Source: Thiohalomonas sp041685045 (lineage in GTDB: Bacteria > Pseudomonadota > Gammaproteobacteria > Thiohalomonadales > Thiohalomonadaceae). Taken from it: DNA of 64,000 nt. Below the pieces are notes generated by a model. The model was not told the DNA's origin and made no database searches. It saw only the letters and a program-made list of their open reading frames with translations. Both the position numbers and the translations under genes were made by a program. The stretch's first letter is position 1. Each line of letters opens with the position of its first letter. This document shows positions 1 through 8,714 of the stretch, piece by piece. The stretch lies in contig JAWLGP010000001.1 in NCBI GenBank assembly GCA_041685045.1, forward strand, positions 310,001 to 374,000. The letters are read 5' to 3'.

Positions 1-901
1 CATCCGCCGGGACGTACACCGCCTGGAAGGAGGTGATGGAACCGGTGCGGGTGGAGGTGATGCGCTCCTGCAGGGTACCCATCTCTTCCGCCAGGGTCGG
101 CTGGTAGCCCACTGCGGAGGGCATACGGCCCAGCAGTGCGGACACCTCGGTGCCGGCCAGGGTGTAACGGTAGATGTTGTCGACGAACAGCAGAACGTCA
201 CGGCCTTCGTCACGGAAGTACTCGGCCATGGTCAGACCGGTCAGCGCCACGCGCAGACGATTGCCCGGCGGCTCGTTCATCTGGCCGTAGACCAGTGCCA
301 CCTTGTCGATAACGCCGCCTTCACGCATTTCGTGGTAGAAGTCGTTACCTTCACGGGTACGCTCACCGACGCCGGCGAACACGGAGAAGCCGGAGTGCTC
401 GACCGCGATGTTGCGGATGAGCTCCATCAGGGTAACCGTCTTGCCCACGCCGGCGCCGCCGAACAGGCCGATCTTGCCGCCCTTGGCGATGGGCATGACC
501 AGGTCGATAACCTTGATGCCGGTTTCGAGGATTTCGACGGAAGCCGCCTGGTCCTCATAGGCCGGAGCCTTGCGGTGAATCGCCCAGCGCTCCTGCTCGC
601 CGATGGGGCCGGCTTCGTCCACCGGGTTGCCCAGCACGTCCATGATGCGGCCCAGGGTGGCCTGACCCACCGGCACCTGAATCGGTGCGCCGGTGCTGGC
701 CACGTCCATGCCGCGCTTCAGGCCGTCCGAAGAACCCATGGCGATGGTCCGCACTACGCCATCGCCCAGCTGCTGCTGTACTTCCAGCGTCAGGCCGGTT
801 TCGCCAACGGTCAGCGCGTCGTATACCTTCGGCATCGCGTCGCGCGGGAATTGGGCGTCCACCACCGCGCCGATGATCTGCACAATCTTTCCAGAACTCA
901 T
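1..901 (-). CDS. atpD: ATP synthase F1 beta subunit, partial (3' end outside window)
   Basis: Catalytic beta subunit of the F1 head of ATP synthase, which makes ATP at the cytoplasmic face of the inner membrane. The minus-strand frame opens at an ATG at 899-901 with an AAGGGG Shine-Dalgarno sequence just upstream and begins MSSGKIVQIIGAVVDA, the usual start of the family. The Walker A motif GGAGVGKT is encoded around 440-466. About 300 of roughly 460 residues lie in the window, so the C-terminal part including the DELSEED region is not seen. It is the last ATP synthase gene visible here, 45 bases after atpG, and an atpC gene would be expected next. The frame is open throughout. Confidence 0.97.
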   Translation of the reverse strand, partial: MSSGKIVQIIGAVVDAQFPRDAMPKVYDALTVGETGLTLEVQQQLGDGVVRTIAMGSSDGLKRGMDVASTGAPIQVPVGQATLGRIMDVLGNPVDEAGPIGEQERWAIHRKAPAYEDQAASVEILETGIKVIDLVMPIAKGGKIGLFGGAGVGKTVTLMELIRNIAVEHSGFSVFAGVGERTREGNDFYHEMREGGVIDKVALVYGQMNEPPGNRLRVALTGLTMAEYFRDEGRDVLLFVDNIYRYTLAGTEVSALLGRMPSAVGYQPTLAEEMGTLQERITSTRTGSITSFQAVYVPAD

Positions 902-946
902 TTCAGTTCCCCTTACCAATACTCGAAAACTAGCTGCGCACCCGGC

Positions 947-1810
947 TTAGACCGCCGCGGCACCGGCGACGATTTCCGAAAGCTCCTGGGTGATGGCTGC
1001 CTGGCGGGCCTTGTTGTAGGCCAACTGCAACTCATCGATGAGGCTACCGGCGTTGTCGGACGCCGCCTTCATGGCCACCATTCGGGCAGCCATTTCGCAG
1101 GCGACGTTCTCTACTACGCCCTGATAGACCAGCGATTCGACATAGCGCATCAGCAGCTGGTCCAGCACCTCGTGGGCATCCGGCTCGTACAGGTAATCCC
1201 AGTAATGCTTCATTTCCGGATCGAGTTCGTCCGCCTCGATGGGCAGCAACTGCAGGACCTGGGGTGTCTGAGCCATCGTGTTGACGAACTCGTTGTACAC
1301 CAGGTACAGCTTGTCGATCTCGCCGGAGTCGTAGGCATCCAGCATTACCTTGACCGTGCCGATCAGGTCCTGGGCGCGCGGTGCGTCGCCGAGGTGGGTC
1401 GTCTGGGAGACGACCCGCGCCCCGACACGCTTGAAGAACCCGGCCGCCTTCTGGCCGATGATGCAGAGGTCCACCTCTACGTTCTTCTCGCGCCAACCCC
1501 GGATTGCCTGCAGAGTGGCCTTGAACTCGTTGGCGTTCAGGCCGCCGCACAGGCCCCGATCGGTGGAGACGATGATGAACCCGACCCGCTTGACCTCCCG
1601 ATCCACCAGGTACGGATGCTTGTACTCCGGGTGGGCATGCGCAAGGTGGCTGACCACATTGCGCATCTTGTCAGCATAGGGGCGGGAAGATGCCATCCGA
1701 TCCTGCGCCTTGCGCATTTTCGAGGCAGCCACCATCTCCATGGCACGCGTGATCTTCTGAGTGTTCTGAACACTCCGGATCTTGGTGCGTATCTCTTTAC
1801 CGCTGGCCAT
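947..1810 (-). CDS. atpG: ATP synthase F1 gamma subunit
   Basis: Central rotor shaft that couples rotation of the c-ring to catalysis in the alpha/beta hexamer. The 287-residue product has the conserved amino-terminal helix (MASGKEIRTKIRSVQNTQKI, AMEMVAASKMRKAQ) and the conserved carboxy-terminal helix (NAGSLIDELQLAYNKARQAAITQEL) that together form the coiled coil in the F1 cavity. The length is normal for gammaproteobacteria. It lies 15 bases downstream of atpA and 45 bases upstream of atpD in a single transcription unit. Nothing is unusual. Confidence 0.98.
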   Translation of the reverse strand: MASGKEIRTKIRSVQNTQKITRAMEMVAASKMRKAQDRMASSRPYADKMRNVVSHLAHAHPEYKHPYLVDREVKRVGFIIVSTDRGLCGGLNANEFKATLQAIRGWREKNVEVDLCIIGQKAAGFFKRVGARVVSQTTHLGDAPRAQDLIGTVKVMLDAYDSGEIDKLYLVYNEFVNTMAQTPQVLQLLPIEADELDPEMKHYWDYLYEPDAHEVLDQLLMRYVESLVYQGVVENVACEMAARMVAMKAASDNAGSLIDELQLAYNKARQAAITQELSEIVAGAAAV

Positions 1811-1825
1811 CAGGCGCCTCCCCCA

Positions 1826-3367
<1,542 letters not shown>

Positions 3368-3393
3368 GTTAGGTATCCTCTACTCGGTCCGGC

Positions 3394-3930
3394 TCAGCGC
3401 ATCAGCTGGTGACTGAGTTTTTCCAGCTTGGCAGTCACCGAGCCATCGATGACCACGTCTCCCGCACGAATCACGGCCCCGCCGATGAGCGAATCGTTCA
3501 CCTTGCACTCCAGGGTCACGTCGCGGCCAAAACGCTTCTTCAGGCCGGCCGCGATAGCCGTCTGCTGAGCGTCGGTGAGCGCCTTGGCAGAGGTCACCTC
3601 GGCTACGAGGGTACCCTCCGCGTTGGAACGCTCGACCTCGTACAGAGCCGCGATCTCCGGCAGGAACGCCAGCCGGCCGTTGTCGACCAGAACCTTGATC
3701 AGGTTCTTGCCTTCCTCGGTAAGCCGGTTGCCGCAGACGTCGAGGAACACTTCCACGACCTGATCCCGCGCAACGCTAGGATTATCGATGAGCGCCGCCA
3801 TCTCCTCGTTGGAGGCGACGGTCGCTGCCAGGGCCAGCATCTCAGACCAGTCTTTGAGTTTTCCCTGCTCGTTGGCGAGGGAAAACACGGCCTGTGCGTA
3901 CGGGCGTGCAATGGTTGTCTGTTCAGCCAT
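3394..3930 (-). CDS. atpH: ATP synthase F1 delta subunit
   Basis: Peripheral-stalk subunit that joins the top of F1 to the b-subunit dimer. The 178-residue product begins MAEQTTIARPYAQAVFSLA and contains the carboxy-terminal segment EVTSAKALTDAQQTAIAAGLKKRFG followed by a glycine-rich strand (GGAVIRAGDVVIDGSV), both typical of the OSCP/delta family. It follows atpF by 9 bases and precedes atpA by 26 bases, so translational coupling is likely. Confidence 0.97.
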   Translation of the reverse strand: MAEQTTIARPYAQAVFSLANEQGKLKDWSEMLALAATVASNEEMAALIDNPSVARDQVVEVFLDVCGNRLTEEGKNLIKVLVDNGRLAFLPEIAALYEVERSNAEGTLVAEVTSAKALTDAQQTAIAAGLKKRFGRDVTLECKVNDSLIGGAVIRAGDVVIDGSVTAKLEKLSHQLMR

Positions 3931-3939
3931 GATTCAGGC

Positions 3940-4410
3940 CTATATCTGTGCCACGAGGTCCTGGAGCAGCGCATCCTGGGACTTTTCGTCGATTTCCTTC
4001 GAAAGGACCTTGGATGCACCGGCCACGGCCAGCGTGACCACCTGACCGCGCAGATGTTCTTTCGCGCGGTTGACCTCTTGATCGATTTCCGCGTGGGCTG
4101 CTGCCTTGAGACGATCGCCTTCGGCGCGGGCCGCATCCTTCGCCTCTTCGACGATTTCGGATGCACGCTTCTGTGCCTGGGCCAGGATCTCCGCCGCCTT
4201 GTCCTTGGCTTCGTGGATCACCTCTTTGGCCCGCTGCTCGGCAAGCTCCTGCTCGTGCTTGCCACGTTCGGCAGCGGCCAGACCGTCGGCGATGCGCTTC
4301 TTGCGGTCTTCCATCATCTGGGTCATCGGATCCCACAGGAACCGCCAGACGAACCAGACCAGCACGAAGAAGGTCAGCATCTGCCCGATAAGGGTCGCTG
4401 TTACATTCAC
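3940..4410 (-). CDS. atpF: ATP synthase Fo b subunit
   Basis: Membrane-anchored half of the peripheral stalk. The 156-residue protein starts MNVTATLIGQMLTFFVLVWF, a single hydrophobic helix at residues about 5-28, followed by a long charged helix rich in Ala, Glu, Lys and Arg (AAERGKHEQELAEQRAKEVI) that forms the right-handed coiled coil with a second copy. The length equals the usual 156 residues. It follows atpE by 55 bases in the operon. There is one b gene, so a homodimer is expected rather than a b/b' heterodimer. Confidence 0.97.
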   Translation of the reverse strand: MNVTATLIGQMLTFFVLVWFVWRFLWDPMTQMMEDRKKRIADGLAAAERGKHEQELAEQRAKEVIHEAKDKAAEILAQAQKRASEIVEEAKDAARAEGDRLKAAAHAEIDQEVNRAKEHLRGQVVTLAVAGASKVLSKEIDEKSQDALLQDLVAQI

Positions 4411-4465
4411 GATCTATACCTCCCGTGAGGGTTAGCGAGAATTTACGCAAGAACCTCAGGTGGTG

Positions 4466-4738
4466 TTAGCCGACCAGCGCGCCCACGAACGGATTGGCGA
4501 AAACGAACCACATGGCCATACCCAGCACGATCATCGGGAAGGCTTCCATCAGACCGCCGGTGAACAGCATCTGACCCATCAGCTGCGGACGCATTTCCGG
4601 CTGACGCGCGATACCTTCGATGTACTTGGAGCAGATCAGGCCCCAGCCGAGGGCGGAACCCAGACCGGCAGCGGCGAGGATGATACCGACACCAATGGCG
4701 GTGAAGGCATACACGGTGGCAAGAATGGAAGCGTCCAT
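4466..4738 (-). CDS. atpE: ATP synthase Fo c subunit (proton type)
   Basis: Proteolipid of the rotor ring, 90 residues, with two transmembrane helices joined by a polar loop that contains the conserved RQPE motif. The start is taken at the ATG at 4736-4738 because GAGGAGA lies just upstream; a longer reading adds only MFEETL. The ion-binding carboxylate is the Glu of GLMEAFPMI in helix 2. Helix 1 has no Gln at the position used by Na+-binding rings, so the ring is predicted to carry H+. This matters because an Mrp-type antiporter complex is encoded 26 kb away. Confidence 0.96.
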   Translation of the reverse strand: MDASILATVYAFTAIGVGIILAAAGLGSALGWGLICSKYIEGIARQPEMRPQLMGQMLFTGGLMEAFPMIVLGMAMWFVFANPFVGALVG

Positions 4739-4802
4739 CAGAGTCTCCTCAAACAATTGTCAAAGTTAAACCAGGGAAGATGAAAAAACGTTTGCCCAAC
4801 AA

Positions 4803-5585
4803 TCAGTGATCGCTCTGCGAGGCCATGCTGAGATACACAATCGTCAGCAGCATGAAAATGAAGGCCTGCAGCGTGATAACCAGGATGTGGAAGATTGCCC
4901 AGCCGCCGCCCAGCGGCCACTGGATCCACCAGGGCAGCAGCGCGATCAGCAGGAAGATCAGCTCGCCGGCGAACATGTTGCCGAAGAGACGAAGCCCGAG
5001 ACTGACCGGCTTGGCGACCTCTTCGATGGTGGTCATGATGATGTTGACCGGAATCAACCACTTACCGAAGGGGTGGAACAGGAACATCTTGATGTAACCC
5101 ACCACACCTTTGGAGCGGATGTTGTAGATGATGATGAGACCGAAGACCGAGAGCGCCATCGCAAAGGTGGTACCCAGGTCGGTGGTCGGCACCACCTTGA
5201 GATAATGAATGCCCATCTCGCCGGCGATCTTCGGCAGCAGGTCGACCGGGATGAGGTCCATGGCGTTCATCAGGAACACCCACATGAAGATGGTCAGCGC
5301 CAGCGGGCCGACCAGGCGGTCGCGGCCGTGGAAAATCGATTTCACCTGACTGTCGACAAACTCCAGGATCGCTTCCAGTAGATTTTGTAGTCCGCTGGGC
5401 TTGTCAGCATCGAGACTACGGCCTACCTTCCAAGAGATGGCCATCAAAAAAACGGCCAGAAGGGCGCCGAAGAACAGGGTGTCCAGATGCCAGGTCCAGA
5501 AACCTTCACCGACGCTCAGATTGGTGAGGTGGTGCTGAATATAGGTTACCGGACTGTCGGTGGCGGGTGCAGTTGAACTACTCAC
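4803..5585 (-). CDS. atpB: ATP synthase Fo a subunit
   Basis: Stator channel subunit that carries protons to and from the c-ring. The 260-residue integral membrane protein contains the essential arginine in the conserved segment SLGLRLFGNMFAGELI, with the last helices FILVITLQ-like and MLLTIVYLSMA at the carboxy end. The amino terminus is short and hydrophilic (MSSSTAPATDSPVTYIQHHL), typical of gammaproteobacteria. It lies between atpI (18 bases upstream) and atpE (64 bases downstream). Confidence 0.97.
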   Translation of the reverse strand: MSSSTAPATDSPVTYIQHHLTNLSVGEGFWTWHLDTLFFGALLAVFLMAISWKVGRSLDADKPSGLQNLLEAILEFVDSQVKSIFHGRDRLVGPLALTIFMWVFLMNAMDLIPVDLLPKIAGEMGIHYLKVVPTTDLGTTFAMALSVFGLIIIYNIRSKGVVGYIKMFLFHPFGKWLIPVNIIMTTIEEVAKPVSLGLRLFGNMFAGELIFLLIALLPWWIQWPLGGGWAIFHILVITLQAFIFMLLTIVYLSMASQSDH

Positions 5586-5603
5586 GGCCTTGCTCCGAAA
5601 GGA

Positions 5604-5993
5604 TTACGAATTCGGTGTGTGGGGGCGCGCACTGTTGAAGAAATATGCAACTTGCGCAACGGCAAAACCCACGATTATGGCAACCGGATCGAGCCCAGAC
5701 ACGATCCCGGCTGCAAACAGCGCCGGCGTGGCGACAAAGCGAATGATCGCGCCGACGTACAACTCCATCATGCCGCGCTTCATGTCTGCCACGGCGGCAT
5801 TCGACGCTCGCGCCAGACGATGCGCGCTGACCAGCATGTTGAAAACGGCGATCACGCCCCCGAATACTGCAGCCAGTGCCGGCTGCCAACCCTTCAGCGC
5901 CAGGTAGACAATGGCGGTGGCAAGGACCAGGAGCGCCTGGATTATCAGCAGTCTCCGCGTGGTGCCTCGCAGGACCTGTTGCGCGTAACTCAT
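5604..5993 (-). CDS. atpI: ATP synthase assembly protein AtpI
   Basis: Small inner-membrane protein encoded first in atp operons and implicated in c-ring assembly and Mg2+ handling. The product from the ATG at 5991-5993 is 129 residues, MSYAQQVLRGTTRRLL onward, with four hydrophobic segments and the typical end AQVAYFFNSARPHTPNS. A longer reading to 6038 would use TTG and lacks a good ribosome site, so the shorter form is preferred, although its own Shine-Dalgarno is weak. It is separated from the predicted promoter by about 70 bases. Confidence 0.88.
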   Translation of the reverse strand: MSYAQQVLRGTTRRLLIIQALLVLATAIVYLALKGWQPALAAVFGGVIAVFNMLVSAHRLARASNAAVADMKRGMMELYVGAIIRFVATPALFAAGIVSGLDPVAIIVGFAVAQVAYFFNSARPHTPNS

Positions 5994-6070
5994 CCGATCA
6001 TGACTGCCTGGCGTGTCGGGACGCTCAGCACCCCGCAAGGTTCGCGGGACAAGCTGTGTAGCGGCGCAGA

Positions 6071-6099
6071 AGTATATCGATCGGGGTGGGGGGGGTCAA
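6071..6099 (-). promoter_or_regulatory. Sigma70-type promoter for the atp operon
   Basis: On the minus strand TTGACC (6094-6099) and TATACT (6071-6076) are separated by exactly 17 bases, a near-consensus sigma70 promoter. Transcription would start near 6064, about 70 bases before the atpI ATG. The spacer contains a run of eight C followed by A and four C on the coding strand, which is an unusual composition for a spacer. No other strong promoter is visible between parB and atpI, although the region 6120-6175 is also AT-rich. Confidence 0.7.
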
Positions 6100-6194
6100 T
6101 GATGCAGGGATAAAAGGGACTTATATGACCGATAATGGATAATCAAATATAGCGAAGTTCTAAAATACCGACGCGGGTCCGGCCGGCGCCGTCG

Positions 6195-7082
6195 TTATTT
6201 GATATGGGCGAGGATACCGTCCAGCTCGTCCAGGTCGTTGTACTGGATCACCAGCTTGCCCTTGCCCTTGGCGCCATGCTGAATCGCCACCCGTGCACCG
6301 ATGCGCTCGGCCAGGTCCTCTTCGAGGCGGCGCACGTCCGGATCGGCCCGCCCCTCGGCCTTCTTCTCCGGTTTGCCTTCGGCGATGCGCTTGACCAGCT
6401 TCTCGGTTTCCCGCACCGACAGGCCCTTCCCGGCCACGGTCCGTGCCGCCTCGCTCTGCAGGTCACCGCTGAGCGCCAACAAGGCGCGGGCGTGGCCCAT
6501 CTCCAGGTCGCCGTTCTCGACCAGGCGCTTGACGTCGGGGTTCAGGCTGAGCAGGCGCAACAGGTTGGAGACCGCGGCGCGGGAACGACCGACCGCCTCG
6601 GAGGCCTGCTGGTGGGTCATGCCGAACTCGTCGATGAGACGCAGCAAGGCCTGGGCCTCTTCCATCGGGTTCAGCTCTTCGCGCTGGATGTTTTCGATCA
6701 GCGCCATGGCCATGGCGGCCTGATCCGGCACATCGCGGATCACCGCCGGGATCTCGTGCAGCCCGGCGATCTGAGCGGCCCGCCAGCGGCGCTCGCCGGC
6801 GATGATCTCGTAGCGCCCCTTCTGCGCCAGCGGCCGCACCACGATCGGCTGTACCACGCCCTGGGCCCGAATGGAGTCGGCCAGCTCTTCCAGCGTATCG
6901 GGATGCATGTCCAGGCGCGGCTGATACTTGCCGCGCTGCATGACGTCTACCGGCAGATTGCGCAGGTCACCGTCCCGCGATGCGTCGCTTCCATTATTGT
7001 CATCGGCGCCGCCGGCTACCGCCGCACCGCCACCGAGCAGGGCCTCGAGGCCTTTGCCGAGTCCACGTTTTCTCGCTGCCAT
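6195..7082 (-). CDS. parB: Chromosome partitioning protein ParB
   Basis: Centromere-binding CTPase clamp that loads at parS and recruits ParA and SMC for origin segregation. The start is the ATG at 7080-7082, giving MAARKRGLGKGLEALLGGG, the classic ParB amino end; the open frame continues further upstream but overlaps parA. The product is 295 residues. The conserved GERRWRAAQ box, the ENIQREELNPMEEA segment and the helix-turn-helix GMTHQQASEAVGRSRAAVSN are all present. It lies 22 bases after parA. No parS copy was recognised in this window. Confidence 0.96.
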   Translation of the reverse strand: MAARKRGLGKGLEALLGGGAAVAGGADDNNGSDASRDGDLRNLPVDVMQRGKYQPRLDMHPDTLEELADSIRAQGVVQPIVVRPLAQKGRYEIIAGERRWRAAQIAGLHEIPAVIRDVPDQAAMAMALIENIQREELNPMEEAQALLRLIDEFGMTHQQASEAVGRSRAAVSNLLRLLSLNPDVKRLVENGDLEMGHARALLALSGDLQSEAARTVAGKGLSVRETEKLVKRIAEGKPEKKAEGRADPDVRRLEEDLAERIGARVAIQHGAKGKGKLVIQYNDLDELDGILAHIK

Positions 7083-7104
7083 GTGCCGTTCTTTGCTGTG
7101 TTCG

Positions 7105-7902
7105 TTAGTCGACGGTGGCCGGTTCCGGCGCACCCTGCCGTTCGTAGCGGCGCAGGATTTCTCCGGCGAGCGCCAAATAGGCGACCGCACCGCGCGATCC
7201 GCGGTCATAGACGATAGCCGGGACGCCGTGGCTCGGCGCCTCCGCCAGCCGCACGTTGCGCGGAATGACGGTGCGGTAGACCTTGTCGGCGAAGTGGGTG
7301 ATGAGTTGCCGCGAGACATCGACCGCCAGGTTGTTGCGCGGGTCGAACATGGTGCGCAGCAGGCCTTCGATCTCCAGCGCCGGGTTCACCGAGCTGCGGA
7401 TCTGCTCAATGGTGTCGAGCAGAGCGCTCAACCCCTCCAGCGCGTAGTACTCGCACTGCATCGGGATCATCACCGAGTCCGCCGCCACCAGGGCGTTCAG
7501 GGTGAGCATGTTCAGGGAGGGTGGACAGTCGACCAGGATGTAGTCGTAATCGGCGGCGATCGGCCGCAGTGCGGTGCGCAGCCGCCGCTCACGGGCCTCG
7601 GCAGTCATCAGCTCGACTTCGGCCGCGGTCAGGTCGGAGGTGGTCGGCAGCACGTCGTAACCGGCCTCTTCGGCGCGGACGATCACGTCACCCGGCGCGA
7701 CACCGCCGAGCAGGACGTCGTAGGAGCTGTGGCTCAGCTCTTCCCGATCGATGCCGCTGCCGACGGTGGCGTTGGCCTGGGGATCCAAATCGACCACCAG
7801 CACCTTGCGGCGTGTCGCCACGAACGACGCCCCCAGGTTGATACAGGTGGTGGTCTTGGCCACCCCGCCCTTCTGGTTTGCAACGGCGATGATCCTGCCC
7901 AT
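7105..7902 (-). CDS. parA: Chromosome partitioning ATPase ParA (Soj family)
   Basis: Deviant Walker ATPase that forms the nucleoid gradient used to move ParB-bound origins. The 265-residue product starts MGRIIAVANQKGGVAKTTT, with the signature lysine of the deviant Walker A motif KGGVAKTT. The later motifs VVDLDPQANAT and DYILVDCPPSLNML are intact. It is immediately followed by parB and preceded by rsmG (22-base gap), the standard gid–par arrangement near the replication origin. A second, unlinked ParA-like gene is at 19508-20152. Confidence 0.97.
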   Translation of the reverse strand: MGRIIAVANQKGGVAKTTTCINLGASFVATRRKVLVVDLDPQANATVGSGIDREELSHSSYDVLLGGVAPGDVIVRAEEAGYDVLPTTSDLTAAEVELMTAEARERRLRTALRPIAADYDYILVDCPPSLNMLTLNALVAADSVMIPMQCEYYALEGLSALLDTIEQIRSSVNPALEIEGLLRTMFDPRNNLAVDVSRQLITHFADKVYRTVIPRNVRLAEAPSHGVPAIVYDRGSRGAVAYLALAGEILRRYERQGAPEPATVD

Positions 7903-7924
7903 CAGTGACTAGCCTCTGCACGTG

Positions 7925-8593
7925 TCATCCCGCCGCCTCCCCGAACACCCCGATACAGATCAGATGGCGCGCCTCGCCCTCGAGGCCGGGCACGCTCAGC
8001 GGCACCACTTCCGAAATCGACACCCCCTCGGGCAGCCCCTGCAGCTCCGCCTTGTGGACGGCGCCCTTCATGGCCAGCACCCGGCCGCGGGGGCCGAGCA
8101 GGTGACGACTACCGGCGAGGATGTCCGGCAAGGCGGCGAACGCGCGTGAGAGCACCACGTCGAACAGCGCCTCGGGACAAAATTCCTCGACTCGGGAATG
8201 TACCACAGTCACGTTCGAGAGCCCCAATTCCGCCTTGGCCTGGGTTAGGAAACGGGTCTTTTTGCCATTGCTGTCCAGCAAGAAGAAGGTGCTATCCGGC
8301 TGGGCGATGGCCAGCGGGATCCCGGGCAGGCCGGCCCCGGTGCCGACGTCGATGACCCGCAGGCCGCCGCGCCGGTTGCGCCGGCGCTCCAAGTGCGGGG
8401 CGATGGCGAGACTGTCGAGCAGGTGACGGGTCACCATCTCCAGCGGGTCACGGATAGCCGTCAGGTTGTAGACCCGGTTCCACTTGGCGAGCAGCTCGAT
8501 ATAGGCAATCAGCCGCTCGCACTGGCCCTCGTCCAACGCCAGCCCGAGCGCCGCCAATCCGGGGTCGAGCCGCTGCCGCAATGCCGAGCTCAT
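7925..8593 (-). CDS. rsmG: 16S rRNA (guanine527-N7)-methyltransferase RsmG
   Basis: SAM-dependent enzyme that methylates N7 of G527 in 16S rRNA. From the ATG at 8591-8593 the product is 222 residues, MSSALRQRLDPGLAALGLAL onward. The GidB signatures LLAKWNRVYNLTAIRDP, HLLDSLAI and the SAM loop DVGTGAGLPGIPLAI are present. The frame extends upstream to 8638 but that part lies in an intergenic repeat, and the repeat abuts the start, leaving no clear Shine-Dalgarno sequence. It lies between mnmG and parA as in many gammaproteobacteria. Confidence 0.95.
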   Translation of the reverse strand: MSSALRQRLDPGLAALGLALDEGQCERLIAYIELLAKWNRVYNLTAIRDPLEMVTRHLLDSLAIAPHLERRRNRRGGLRVIDVGTGAGLPGIPLAIAQPDSTFFLLDSNGKKTRFLTQAKAELGLSNVTVVHSRVEEFCPEALFDVVLSRAFAALPDILAGSRHLLGPRGRVLAMKGAVHKAELQGLPEGVSISEVVPLSVPGLEGEARHLICIGVFGEAAG

Positions 8594-8606
8594 AAGACCA
8601 GAACCC

Positions 8607-8692
8607 AACGCAAAGGCGCAATGACGCAAAGAGCGCAAAGGGTTTTTCGATCAAAAGTCTTTGCGACCTTTGCGTCATTGCGTCTTTGCGTT
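8607..8692. repeat. Inverted repeat, GCAAAG family
   Basis: Two 34-base arms at 8607-8640 and 8659-8692 are complementary at 31 of 34 positions and separated by 18 bases. Each arm is built from the module ACGCAAAG. The element fills the gap between rsmG and mnmG, and would form a strong hairpin in the read-through transcript. It resembles but is distinct from the GCAGAGGCGCAGAG family elsewhere in the window. Confidence 0.85.
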
Positions 8693-8714
8693 GAAAGCTT
8701 TTTGACCAACACGC

